Position numbers and translations under genes: made by a program. The notes below the pieces were generated by a model that saw only the letters and a list, made by a program, of their open reading frames with translations, was not told where the DNA came from and searched no databases. A stretch of DNA of 64,000 nucleotides. Source: Flabesymbios commensalis. Its lineage: Eukaryota; Annelida; Polychaeta; Terebellida; Flabelligeridae. Positions 10,296-26,000 of this stretch are shown piece by piece. The stretch covers positions 59,334,170 to 59,398,169 of the forward strand of contig OZ024903.1 of NCBI GenBank assembly GCA_964017125.1. The letters are read 5' to 3'. How positions within the stretch are numbered: the first letter of the stretch is position 1; each line of letters begins with the position of its first letter.

Positions 10296-10440
10296 CTGTT
10301 GACTGCGACCGAACAATACATTGATTTGTTCAAGGACAATTTGATGGCAAATCCACCGGTATGGTACAAATCATTTGTTGTGTGTGAGCTGTTCTTTCAG
10401 ATGCCATTCTTCCCAATAGCAGCATATGCCTTTTACAAAG
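10296..10440 (+). CDS. TMEM97: TMEM97, coding exon 2
   Basis: This exon encodes residues 40-87 plus the first base of codon 88. The acceptor is TTTATTTCAG ending at 10295 and the donor is GTAAGT at 10441. The peptide carries FKD (Asp53, matching human Asp56), [11 protein letters not shown] (Glu70, matching human Glu73) and [15 protein letters not shown], the second membrane helix and the best conserved block of the family. All three acidic positions known from the bovine and human pocket are kept. The frame stays open upstream of the acceptor to an ATG at 10122, but that part (10122-10295) is unlike TMEM97, and the alignment with human fixes the exon start. Intron 1 is 2658 bp. Confidence 0.95.
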
Positions 10441-11089
10441 GTAAGTTTCTATTTGTAGTACAATATATATCAATGTCAACAAATTTTTATAGTCCGTAGC
10501 CTACATTTAGCCGAGTCCCTAAACGTGATCATGCGGCGCATCTGTCCCATCATGTCTGTCCATCTGTGGACTATATATTTTCAGATTATCACCCATAACC
10601 TGGTTTGGGTCACTGGAATGTGCATCAAATATATATGCCTATATCTGAGCGTATGTAGGTTAAACACACCTTGACAGCAGCGTTTTTTGCTTCTCACTCA
10701 AACCCTGCCAGCAATAAGGCTTTCTTGACCTATTTGGGGCCCCTCTTCAAGAGGACACATGCTTTTCGCCCGCAACACCCCCCAAGATTAGACATAAAAG
10801 TATCAGCTCCGTTTTTCACTGCACATTCATCTACCATATCCACAGACTGATAGAATATCCACTGCCTTTTTTCGACCAATATTAAAATTTGCTCGGGAAC
10901 CTTTCATCTATCCCAGAAGAATTGGTATTTCTATGACAGTTAAATTTGCACTCGGACATCCCATTATACAGAAACGTTCACATATATCTTAACGTCTTCC
11001 ATTTTTTTCGGCATGTCAATTTTCATACTCATATTCACGGCCACTGGTTGGATTTGTGCATCACTTCATCAGCAGAGCTAGTCAGATTG

Positions 11090-12480
11090 TCTCTTCCATT
11101 TTCCATCTTATGGCCTGTCTGATCACTTGAAAGTTATAGCTGAACTAGAAAGTGATTTCCGTCGTCATACCGCTAAGAAACAGATAACATACAGACGACT
11201 CAATGAAATGGATATGAATAAATTTAAAACATATATTAGAAAATCACAACTCATTACAAATACAAAACTGTCTGCAGACAGTCTTGATCAACAATTCCAT
11301 GATACCATGTCATCCATTTTTGAATTGTCATGCTCCTCTGAAGACAAAAACTGTTTCTACTATTAAAACCACCAAATCCTTAGATTACATCAGCAATTCA
11401 AGCAGCCATACGTATACAACGATATTTTGAGCGTGTATCGCGAAAATCTCGTTTTCCATCAGACAGATGGCAATTTGTGTTTGAAATCCGGCCCCTACCC
11501 AGACGTTCTGAAAGTATCGCACATCACACTTATTATTGTCTAAGGATAACATAAAAGCTATAGACCAGTTTTGAACCTCAATTTCCTTTGTAACATAATT
11601 GAAAAAATAATTTTCAATTGTATCCGGTCCCATCTAGACAAAAATAACCTATCAAACCTCAATTAATCAGCATATAAACCTCTTCATTCTACAGAAACAG
11701 CCTTGCTCAAAATTCACCATGACATCTGTATGAGCATTGACAGTGGCAAGACCACAACATTGGTCTTGCTTGACCTTTCCGCAGCCACTTTGGACCTTAG
11801 TAGTATCATTGACCTGTTGTCTGGCTGTACAGTATTTCCGGAACCGCTCTAAATTGGGTACTTTTGTATCTATCGGGTCGAGGGCAAACTTGTTTAACCC
11901 TTTCAAATGGTTATACTTCTAAATCAATCTGCAATCTGGAGAACCCTTCAAGACGAATTACGGTTTCCACCAGGGCTCTATCCTGGGACCACTCTTATTC
12001 ACGTTCTACAACGCCCCTGCGTAGTTTTATTAGTAGACATAACATCTGCCATCATTTGTATGCTGATGACACACACATTTACATTTCTCTCTCCAAAACA
12101 GACCATGAGATGTCATTGTCGTTGGTCCAGCAGCGCTTGCAAGACTTCTCTGCTGGATGATAGCTAGCCAACTGAATCCTGACAAGACAGAGTTCATACT
12201 AGTCGGGACAAAATCACAACGATAATTTTTTTTTTGCAGAATTACTTGATCAGGATGTAACACTAACCAATTCGGCACGAGATCTAAAGAATTTGACAAG
12301 GATTTCAATTTTAAGAAACATATATCATTTACGCGACTTATATCGCTTGTTTGACAGTGGCAGTGACTGACAATTGCAACGTCAGTTGTGTCGAGCAAGC
12401 TAGACTACTGTGATTCTATCCTCCATGGTTCATACGGAATTCAATTCTACCCTTGAACATGTTGGAAAGCCTCAGAAAAC
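11090..12480 (+). mobile_element. LINE fragment, L2/CR1-like reverse transcriptase
   Basis: A broken non-LTR retrotransposon in TMEM97 intron 2. Pieces in changing frames include SDHLKV (end of the endonuclease region, about 11115), HSTETAL with VLLDLSAA (about 11690-11790), HQGSILGPLLFT (about 11965-12003), HLYADDTHIYISL (YADD at 12059-12070, the catalytic aspartates) and DKDFNFKKHIS followed by SSKLDYCDSILHG (LDYC at 12400-12411). Motif order and wording fit the L2/CR1 group. Many frameshifts and stops separate the pieces, so it is an old inactive copy. Overlapping short open frames on either strand are shadows. Confidence 0.85.
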
Positions 12481-16035
<3,555 letters not shown>

Positions 16036-16499
16036 AATGTCATGTAAACATACATTCAAGGTTACTGTTTAAAAAAAAGCATATACATCAAAAGAAAGGA
16101 TAATCTCGAAGCACGAAGCAGAGGAGTGGTGGTCAAAACAATGTCATGATGCACATCCAATGTCCTACAGAATGAGAACAAAGAATAGAGCTTGTTGGTG
16201 GACTATTGTTGTGCCGTTTGATCTTGTGGTAGACACTATAACAGCTTAGATGGCTTGTGATTGTATTGTATTATACTGTAGGACATAATTGCTTAGACAT
16301 GAAATTAAAAACATCTAACGCACCTAAATCCTCGGTGTTGAGCTCAGAGGCGTTGCAAATCTGAATCAAGCCTATTATCATTGTCCGTTTACCGTTCCAA
16401 TTCGTCGATCTAGCATGCCGGAACACAGATGATTTAGGATGGTAAATTAAGCTTGACCGAAATATAAAGTCTTCATTTTTTTCCGAAATGACTAGATTT

Positions 16500-16960
16500 T
16501 TTTCATCTAGAGAGGGATTCTAGAGCTGGGGAGGGGACGCAACCGAAAAGGCACTTTCACCCATCTTAGAACTCACTCAGGGAACAATCAGTTGATCATC
16601 ATCTGAGGAGTGGGGATTACAGGTTCTGGTTGATGGTTTATGCAAATTATAGAGACATTTATGTATTACTTCATATGTGAGGGTGCATATTTTCCATGTT
16701 ATTCTGAATTGAACAGGGAGCCAATGTAGCGATTTTAACAAAGTTGTGATACTGCAGAACCGTGAAGAGCGGGTCAGAACGCTGGCCAAGCAATTTTGAA
16801 CACTCTGTAGCTTGTTTATTTCGCAATTTGGGATGTTGTAGAGGATAAAATTGCAGTAGTCTGTCTAGCTTGCCGGACTCAAGTGACGTTGCAATTGTCT
16901 TAGTCACTGCTGCTGTTAAAAACATCTGTGTAAGCGACGTAAATCGCGTATATGATAGAA
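16500..16960 (-). mobile_element. LINE fragment, 3' part of reverse-transcriptase ORF
   Basis: Minus-strand peptides TKTIATSLESGKLD, TRSSRFCSITTLLKSLHWLP and FRITWKICTLTYEVIHK are the C-terminal part of the same L2/CR1-like family as 11090-12480 (downstream of LDYC). Several frameshifts are present. It lies in TMEM97 intron 2, antisense to the gene. Confidence 0.8.
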
Positions 16961-17389
16961 GCATGATCGACATACATTTGATATATAGACCCAGTAGTTG
17001 AGTGGGCGGCCCAGGTGTTGTTTTATTTGTTGCTACTAAAACCCATGATGGCGGCCATTTTGTCTCAACTTCGTCAGATGGTGACAACTAAAACTTTGCC
17101 GCACTAAAGTATGTTTTTGCGGTACTGGGGTGGCCATGAGCGCGGTAAAGCGGCTGTTGCTGCTGCTGCTGCCGACAACGGCGGGGGGGGGGGGTCGGCG
17201 GCGACGACGACGACGATGATGATGAAAACAGTGGTGTGAAGTATTAGCAATCTCACTGATAACACCATTAAAGCTAGAATTACGCACAGAGGTGCAAGAA
17301 GTGATACACATAAGCTGCGCTCATACATTGTATGTAAAAGAATAGTCAAACACATTATTTTAGAGCTGTAAATCCTGATTTGAACAAGA

Positions 17390-17740
17390 CTTCAAAAGTC
17401 CCGGCGCTCCTTCTCCAAATTAAAATTTGATTGAAGCGATTTTGTGTAGTGTTATTAATGTAGTCCTAGGCGAGGTAAAAAATCAAGACGCAGGGCAATT
17501 ACATCTAAGAGTAAGACAAGAACTAGACAGTCAGTCAGAGATTGCAAACCTCCATTGCAATTAATGATCTGAATCAGTACCACAGTAATGGTCTAGCTAT
17601 CTGGCACGGTTTACCCGATATCAGGCCTATCGAGGTGAATAATGGCTGATTGACGGCCATTTTGAATTCGACCTAGTTAAAAAATTCAGGGTGCATCCTC
17701 CCTCGAAACCTCACATTTTGTTTTATAGGTAATCGTTTAT
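17390..17740 (-). repeat. single-unit copy of the ~144-bp composite repeat
   Basis: The segment 17390-17600 (TCAGAGATTGCAAACCTCCA, TAGTCCTAG, GGCGCTCCTTCTCC) matches the unique tail seen at 55215-55430. It is followed by one tandem unit (GGTCTAGCTATCTGGCACGG ... ATGGCTGATTGACGGCCATT). Only one unit is present, compared with about a dozen at 55.4-57.1 kb, so unit number varies greatly between copies. It lies in TMEM97 intron 2. Confidence 0.75.
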
Positions 17741-18291
17741 TATACTGATATGTGCCTATACATTTCACTTCTCATAAATACATAATTTCCTTTATTCAAG
17801 CACCCAACCCGACTTGTGGTTTATAAATCAGTTAAATTAATTGAATTTTCATAATTGTCGGAGTAACACAAGTTTACCTTAAGTGTGAATGGGGTCGTCA
17901 TACTACAACACCAGTGCAGTTTATTTGATCTATGGCATACACGTTTTCTAAGTTTGTGTTTGACATTAGGGATATATCGCGTCAACATAATAAGAGTAAG
18001 TCTTGTTTATTTGGACTACAACATTTCTTCTCCACATAATTATTCATCAAAAACCTTAAAATTCCAACCTTACACCACCGGTATTATATTTTAATGGGTG
18101 CATTGTGCGTCGATGTCATTCATTTAAATTTAATAGTGCCTATTTATTATTGGTATTATTTAATAGTGGTATTAATTGAACTCGCTACATCAAACAAAAT
18201 TATTAATGTAAATGATAGAGATTTCAATAAAAGTATTTTACATACATTTAATTTTTCTGCGGGAAAGTTGTCCATATTATTCTATGTTTAG

Positions 18292-18548
18292 GTGGATGTC
18301 GATGGATTAGGATCCCTGCTCTTGTTTATGGAACACACGTGACAACAACGGTGATACCCATTATAGCTGCAATTTTGTTTGCTGATTTTACTGGAGCATC
18401 TCCACCTGGACCGAAAACTCTGAAGGAGAGACTTGCACTTACTGGAATATATTCACCATATCTCCTGATACCATTGATGTTAGTGTTGACGATGTTATTT
18501 AACCAAAGCTACACACAAGATCCACGTCGAAAGAAGAAAATGTACTAA
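18292..18548 (+). CDS. TMEM97: TMEM97, coding exon 3 and stop
   Basis: The acceptor TCTATGTTTAG ends at 18291. Two bases complete Gly88, and the exon then encodes residues 89-172 with TAA at 18546-18548. It opens GCRWIRIPALVYGTH, as in human SCKWIRTPAIIYSVH. It holds membrane helix 3 (TTTVIPIIAAILF), the loop KTLKERLAL and helix 4 (YSPYLLIPLMLVLTML). The tail ends RRKKKMY, whose last four residues KKMY fit a dilysine KKXX signal for retrieval to the endoplasmic reticulum. The split codon phase matches exon 2. Intron 2 is 7851 bp and filled with repeats. There is no AATAAA in the first few hundred bases downstream; AATAAA at 19434-19439 is a possible poly(A) signal. Confidence 0.96.
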
Positions 18549-19611
18549 ACATTGTGCAGTAGACATATATACTAACTGCAGAGGGATATTTAAGTTAATG
18601 TGATACATTGATCAGACTAGGGAAAGTATGTTTATTTTCAAGTGTGGGGGAGGTGAAAAAATCACATGAATGAACGAGTACACACAAATTGTTATGGTGG
18701 CATATGAATTTCTACATCCCCCTTGAATATTTAAACATTGTCTAAAGACTAAAAAACATATTTCACAAAAAATGCTACCCCTGTGCGCGCATGCTGGCTT
18801 TTGTATGTACCTGCTGCTGTACATGTATTCTGTATAGGCCTACAGCTGCTGTTTGTCATTCTCCACACCGAGATGTAGCTGAAGTCGACCCCCGCTTAAT
18901 GAAATGGCTGACAACCTGACATCACTTACTCACAAATGTAAGTCTTAGATGAAGGATTTGAAATGTAGAATTGTTGAAAAATAGACACATATTATGACAT
19001 CATATACCATCTGGCCAAGTGTGAAACAGATGAGCGCCGCAGGACCTGAGATATGGTATGACGAAAGTTGAGGCCCCTCGCTGTTATTATGTTGATGCTG
19101 ATTTACATAAACGATATTTGTTATACGAGATGACACATATTTTAAGTTTATTCACCGGATTTTGGAGATGTGAAACCCGATATGGTTACATACTGGAAAA
19201 GGCCTGCATGCACGCGTACTTTCCTCTGGCATTGGTTTAATCTGCTTCAGATTGAAACTCACATGCACGGAGCTAGATAAAGACCATACAATCTGTGACT
19301 GGTGTTGTTCTGCTATATTATGCAAGCGGGAATGGTATTTTTATTGTATCAAATAATGCATTCAGGGTGTCTAAAAACACCATGACAGTTTGTGTGTATT
19401 TATTCACCCATGTGATTTTTTTCTCTCCTTGAAAATAAACGTGGCCTCCTTTCTCTGGCGTGTTGATAGTAATAATTAATAATGCTTGGTGGCAACATGT
19501 ATACTGTATCGCAGCATCGATAATCATAACGTATGCCTACTGCTATTGTTTTGATAGACTGCTCTCTAATGTGGACAGCAAAGGTAGAATATCATGACAA
19601 TACACACGGAA
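18549..19611. other. 3' flank of TMEM97
   Basis: Non-coding sequence that should include the 3' UTR. AATAAA occurs at 19434-19439. Open frames on both strands in 18612-19527 show no recognisable domain and are treated as chance. Confidence 0.45.
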
Positions 19612-20690
19612 CCCAGTCAACAATTTGAGGTCACCAACTCACCATGATATCACAGTGACCTCACATTTATCTCACGGTGATGTCACAGGGGTGAGGTCAC
19701 TGCGACATCAAATTGAAGCCTCACCTGGATATCATGATGACATCACAGTGATGGGGTCACAAAGCCCTCATACTGCTATGTCACTGTGACATCACAGTGG
19801 TGATGTCACTGCGACATCAAATTGAAGCCTCACCTGGATATCACGATGACATCACAGTGATGAGGTCACATAGCCCTCACACTGCTATGTCACTGTGACA
19901 TCACAGTGGTGAGGTCACTGCGACATCAAATTGAAGCCTCATCTGGATATCACGATGACATCACAGTGACGAGGTCACACATCCTTCACACTGCTATGTC
20001 ACTGTGACATCACAGTGGTGAGGTCACCGCGACATTAAATTGAAGCCTCACCTGGATATCATGATGGCATCACAGCGACGAGGTCACACTGCCCTCACAC
20101 TGCTATGTCACTGTGACATCACAGTGGTGAGGTCACTGCGACATCAAATTAAATCCTCACCTGGATATCACGATGACATCACAATGATGAGCTCACACAG
20201 TCCTCATACTGAGAGGTCATGGTGACATAACAGTACCACCTCACACAGCCCTCGTACAGGGCTGGCTAAGAGTTGCGCTCTACACTGATTAAAATGGGCA
20301 CCAAAAAAAACTGTGTGCAGCCTATGATGACTTGGATCACTTTGCATCCATACAATCCCATTCTGTAGCCTGTCTACATGTATATGGGCGATTTCTGGAG
20401 TCATTTCTTGTCGCGCAATATAACTCTTTGTTGCGTTTTGACCTTGCCTGTCGCTCTGATGCGCGACATAGCGACAATTGGCCAGGCCTGCTCGTACAGT
20501 GAGGCCATGGTGACATCACAGTGATGAGCTCACACAGCCCACATACTCTGACATCACAGTGATGTAATCACATAGCCCTCATACTGTGATCGAAGTCACA
20601 GTTATGAGCTCACACAGCCCTTGTACTGTGAGGGCACTGTGACATCACAGTAATGATGCTTATACTGTGCGATGCATTTTCCTTCGAGAA
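19612..20690 (+). repeat. 109-bp satellite of TGAGGTCA / TGACATCA words
   Basis: Five nearly identical units have their TGCGACATCA landmark at about 19701, 19810, 19919, 20028 and 20137, a constant period of 109 bp. Each unit is built of GTGAGGTCAC, TGACATCACAG, TGTCACTGTGACATCACAGT and CACCTGGATATCA words. Degenerate units continue to about 20690. The left edge is CCCAGTCAACA at 19612-19622. A short hAT-like element interrupts the array at 20257-20490. There is no coding capacity. Confidence 0.9.
20257..20490. mobile_element. 234-bp hAT-like MITE inserted in the 109-bp satellite
   Basis: The ends CAGGGCTGGC (20257) and GGCCAGGCCTG (to 20490) are imperfect inverted repeats, continued by TTGCGCT and AGCGACAA. 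CTCGTA flanks both sides (20251-20256, 20491-20496), a short target duplication made from the satellite itself. CAGG-type ends fit a non-autonomous hAT-like element, although hAT normally duplicates 8 bp, so the class is tentative. Confidence 0.65.
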
Positions 20691-21026
20691 GCGTGTACTG
20701 TTGAATCCCAATATCGATATTTTACCTTATCTATCTTACCTATCAATTGTCCATTAAAAAATAGTGCAGTGAAAACAAGCAATCTTCATTTTATCAACAT
20801 TATAACTCGTACCACAATAATCTGATCCACCTGTGAGCTTTATTCACATGTATCAACCTTTTAAAAGCAAGACAATACTTAATAACATTTCAAAAAATTA
20901 TTTTCAAAGTGTTTACACAGCCTTCAACTGTTTCCTCTTGAGGTGAGTTCTGGAATTAGAAATATATATCTCAATTTGTCGATTAATCTCCACCTTGACC
21001 GTAGTATTGTGAATTTCGGTTCCTCG

Positions 21027-21098
21027 CTTTACCTCCAGCTCGTTTTATTTATGTCTGCAGCACTTTACCTCCAGCTCGTTTTATTTATGTCTGCAGCA
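21027..21098 (+). repeat. 36-bp perfect tandem duplication
   Basis: A 36-bp unit starting CTTTACCTCCAGCTCGTTTT is present twice without any difference, at 21027-21062 and 21063-21098. It is a very recent duplication in otherwise unremarkable non-coding sequence. Confidence 0.9.
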
Positions 21099-21779
21099 CT
21101 CTGAAAACAGATACACATATTTCACTTTTAAAGTTAACAAATGCAAACCTAATTGATACCCCAACAAAGTATACTTCACAAGTCAACGAGTCCACAAGGT
21201 AGTTGGCTGCCTTTTTGGAAATTGGCTGACCATTGATTTTAGGGGATGGGGTATTGTCTCTCATGAGTATATATAGCCACACATGCAAATATAAGCAAAA
21301 TGGTCCGAATAACAAGTATTGTCAATAACAAAATGCCGCAGCGGATGGAAACCAAGCAGCGCTTTAATCATTCCCTAGTAGTCTATCAGTTTGTCTGAGT
21401 GATTGTCAAAGAAGAGTGTATTGTTGCATCACAGTTTAACCAATTTATGGGATATATTTTTCTTCGGGCAACCAACAATTCTGTCAAACAATTTGAAGTT
21501 GTGACTTGGCTGTTGGCCGGGTACAGGGTACTTTGACGCTTATTTCGGACACTAATGTGGAATCGTAAAGGAACTGCATTCCAAATTACAGTCACTGATG
21601 CTTTCAGTAGTACCACACCTAGTTGGGTATGCAACAGCGAGAGTACAGTATTGATGATCTTAATGGTGTACCATGCGAGAATGAAGTATTGGTGATCCTA
21701 AAACTATCATTTTATCATTTTTTGTTACATTTGTAAGAGCTTTTTACAATTAACAATCGTTCAGTTTGATTAGCCTACC

Positions 21780-22190
21780 ATCAAGTTCCTTTTACAGCAA
21801 TCATCCAAGGGAAGCTGCAGCCTCCTCATATCTGGCCATAATCTTTGGGCAGATTGCCAGTGGCATACCCTGGTTCCTCCGCTCAACAGCTGTGCAAAAT
21901 GCCACGTAGTTTCAGCATTAAATTGCATAGCGAAGCCCAAGTCTCCGGCTGTCTGGGCATGTCTGCGGGTAAATCCCATAGACATGTCCAGTACCCCTTA
22001 TTGGGCGATCGAAGAAAAACACTCTAAATCACCCACCATGCCCTATCACCCCACCCTCACATCATCATCTGTACATCATCCATCTCATCAATTGACTACA
22101 ACGTTTTATTGTATTACAATGTCACTTAAATGACCATTTGTGCCGAAAAATGACGTAAAGCAATAATTTACTACTACTACCGTTAAATTA
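21780..22190 (-). repeat. unclassified interspersed repeat, inverted copy at 32.2-32.4 kb
   Basis: Shared words with 32170-32420 in opposite orientation include ATTATGGCCAGATA, GAGGAGGCTGCAG, TTGGATGATTGCTG, CATCATCTGTACATCAT and the end TTTACTACTACTAC next to TGACGTAAAGCAA. The (TAC)n end suggests a retroposon tail. The minus-strand open frame at 21770-21985 (RRHAQTAGDLGFAM) may be a decayed reading frame of this repeat, but I recognise no domain. Confidence 0.6.
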
Positions 22191-22459
22191 TTACAAACTT
22201 CGTTACAATAATCAATAATTCACTATTGCTATTGCATACCCTCTGGAAGTGAGTACTGCAAATGAATCACAAAGCAAATGTTTACATATTTTTACGGGGC
22301 TCTTTACATTTGGCTCACTGTGGAAATATTGTAGTGCAGAGGAAGTGAAGAAAAACATTACCACGGAAATTAGCATTGGCCAAAATACAACATACTCTTG
22401 ATAGTATATTTTACAACCCTTTATGTAATGAGTATTAAATAAGCAAAACTTATTATTAA

Positions 22460-22686
22460 CCCTTGTGCTGCTGGAATCGTAGGCCCTATATCTACGGTTT
22501 GAGATCAATAGAAATATCATAAAATTTGTTTAATGTAGATGATTAGTTAATCCAATAATTAAATCTGGGAGGTGTCTATTTTTCATAAATTGAAATATTT
22601 TTCGTTATTTGAAGCGGGAAATTGCGTTAGCAATTCCAACTTGGAATGATTTAAAAATAAGAACAAACAATTCAGCAGCCAAAGGG
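22460..22686. mobile_element. piggyBac-type MITE, TTAA target duplication
   Basis: TTAA at 22456-22459 and 22687-22690 flanks ends CCCTTGTGCTGCTG and CAGCAGCCAAAGGG. The family is the same as 1518-1775. The interior is non-coding. Confidence 0.75.
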
Positions 22687-23066
22687 TTAAGATTATTTAT
22701 GCCAAATGCAACCTACTATGGATAGATCTCTGGAAGGCGAGGCAAGGCGAGTTTTTCGTTACCACCAGTACTGGTGTATTCAACCAGCAGTGCATCATCC
22801 ATGGTGTTCCTGAGCATGTCCCATACAGCCTCTCCAATAGGCTTGAATGATTAACCTGTAATAGTGAGGTAGTAAGCATGATAATATGACACGGTTATGT
22901 TTAGAGAAGAAAGTTGGATATTAAAGAACAAAGGTCAAATTTAAAGCCTGGTATGTATCGATGACAATGACTTAATTTAACTCCTCGCTGTTTACACACA
23001 GTGCATGATATCAGAAATGCATAATACAAGAAATAGACAACTCTAACCTAATCATTTCAGTGTACA

Positions 23067-26000
23067 TGTGGCGACCTCACTTGCAGATCATCGCGCCCGA
23101 GTTAGAACCGGACGGAATCGCTGATCGACGGGTCAGCACTTCCGCCCGGCTCAAGCCATGTGCGGCCCGGCCGCGCTCGTTCACTCTTCCACCGACCTTC
23201 TCGGAATTCAGACGTGCAACCGCGTCATCCACATTCAGCCGCGTGGCTGGATAACCGCCCCCTGTTGCACGGGACTAAGTAGCACACACATGTCTGCACG
23301 AATATGGAATGAATAAAGAATGAATTAAGGAAATCATCTACTTTGACTGAGTTTCTGCAGCGAACCATCACTTGCTGACCGGGCAAGACACCACGATCAA
23401 GATCGGGCCTGAGACGATGGTCGCGACCATTGACTTGTCGAACATTCGGCAACGTCAATGGTAACCCTCGCCCCAGACAACGATAATGGTGACCCCGAGA
23501 CTACGATAATAAATCGATAAGAACACACACCTTCTACACCCTTATAGAGTCAGATCTACATTTTTGTGTCTCACGGCATTTTCAAAGTGCGAATTGGATA
23601 GTTTTTATATGTAAGGGACATAGAATGAATGTACATTCTATGAAGGTATGTAAGAGTTTTGGTGTAAATGTACACTAAATGCCATTTGGCTAGTCAGAAA
23701 AATTGCACAAACAGAGGTTTTCGCGTTGAAAACAGCGAAAAATTCGATAGATTTTTCCAGAAGCCCACGTGGTTTCGACATTTTCAAAATGGCGGATTTG
23801 ACATCAAGCCTAGACTTAGAAAAATGCATACTAGACGGAATAGTCTACCTTCCTAAACTATAACAGATTTCAAGGTTATTTTCTTAATTACGCCACTGTC
23901 GGTGACTGAGGGGATGATATTTTGAAATTTTAGTATATTAAACCGTTTTTGACACCTCATTCGGGTGACGCGGTTTTCACGAGGACACCCGCCATATTTT
24001 TTGAGATATACGCAAAATATTTTTCCGCAACGAAATGATATCTTGACTTGTGCAGTTTTTATTAGGAACCAGAGGCATTTTTTACACAATTGCATCCATA
24101 TTGAATGAATAAAAGGTCTTAATTGGTCTGTTCTATAATTTTAGGACGATAGGTCAAAATTCATTACATTTTATTCAATATTGTATTTCAGTGGAAGCAG
24201 AAAATATATTTCTCCATGTGATGGTAAGTTAGCCGCCGCTAGGTGGTGGTAGCGATCCCTAGAATTAGCTGCTCTCAGACCAACGGGGTCTACACGTGCT
24301 CCTTCACACCGACTAGTGCGCAGGAAGTGCGCATCATACGATGTCTGGGCTCATTGATATTCACATAAATTAAGACGCCACAATTTCCCGCGGCGATATC
24401 GGAATCTTCCACACACGTGGTGCGGCATCCATATTGGATAGCCGGCAGACGTGTGGTCTATAGACTACAATTCTAATCGACAAATCTTATTTTTTTCTCG
24501 CCAAGACTAATAGAATTTTACATTGGTCTTTGCCTGAGAGATTAGATTTTTTCTCATTTTTATGTGTTTCGCAAAGAAATTATTGTGAAACTTAAGTAAA
24601 TAATTTTTTTTTTAAACAATTTAAAACATAATAGTTTTGTCGGCGAAAGCGATGTCATTTTTGCAGGATGACAGCGCATTGAAACGTCAAATTAGACCTA
24701 TGATGATATATCAATGAGCCAACAGACATTCACCGCTAGGAAATATCGAACTAATACAGCATCGACATGGCTGTAGAGATACATTATACGAATCGAGCGA
24801 ACGAATAACAAAACGAACGATTATGACGAGGTCGTACGAGTTTTCTTAAGAGGAATAGACACAAAGAGATTAAAAAAAAAAAAAAATTGTGTGTATTTCT
24901 CGCGAGAATATGTGAAATAGATATTCATACTATGCCACTCAAATGAGAAGCTGTCAGCGAAATTAAACATATTTCTATATTTTAACAAAGTTTATTAAAA
25001 CATTACGGGTGTCATCATTTGATTGTAACACCTACTAGCCTAAGTCGCTATTCGAATTTGAAAAAATAATTTTGAGATTTTACAGTCTGAAATATACGAT
25101 TTGACAGCTGTTCCGACTCGAGTATTTTATCATATTTCACTTTCCAATCTCCGAGAAAATATTTTTCTCGCAGATTGGACAGTCAATTGTCTTATACATT
25201 TTAGCTTAGAGCAGTATGTTAGCAATTTTATTGGCATGTGTACATGTTATGTGTTGGACCCAAATCCTTACGTATTAGGGCCAACTATAATATTGTGCTA
25301 CGTGTCCGACAACGACACATCTATTTGTTATAAAACGTGCAAGTAAAAAGCCATTTCAGAAAGACTACTTCATTCGGCAACTCCACACGCAACAGACATT
25401 TCATCATAACCAGAAAAACAAAGATTCTATATTTTATCACAGAATACGTCAGATGTGTCAGATTTCGCAGTGCTAGGCCTACTGTCTCGTGCGACAGAGG
25501 GTGACTACGGCGGAGAGTGGCGACCGCACACCCTGGCCCAAGGCCTGGGGTGTGCGCCAGCAATATGGAGGCTAGCCACCGACATGGTGGAGAGGTAGGG
25601 GAGAGGCGGGCAAAGGGGGCCGGTGGGCAAAGGGGGCCATCAATGATATTTTAATTGTGACATGTTGTATGAAATTTTAATGACGTCATAGTTATGAATT
25701 ATGAACATATGTAGCCTATACAAAAAACATAAATATACATCTCATACATATCTTAGATAAAAATAATAGACGGCAAGGAGTTTTTTGGCAACAATCTTAT
25801 GAATATAAGCTTATATATTTGTATGAATCTCTTGATGAATTTATGTGATTTCTTCTGAAAATCTTTTGTTTTGTGTGGTACAATATATTGCCTTTGTTTT
25901 CTATTCATTACTTTAGTCAGGAGATCACTTTGGGAAGAGATAATAGGCTAAATTTCCCACCTCTACACCTTGGGCAAAGGGAGCCAGGGCAAAGGGGGCC

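Noticed and set aside
23225-23458. Minus-strand open frame (RQVNGRDHRLRPDLDRG)
   Set aside because: It lies inside the LTR of the plus-strand element, antisense to it; LTR sequence is not expected to code.
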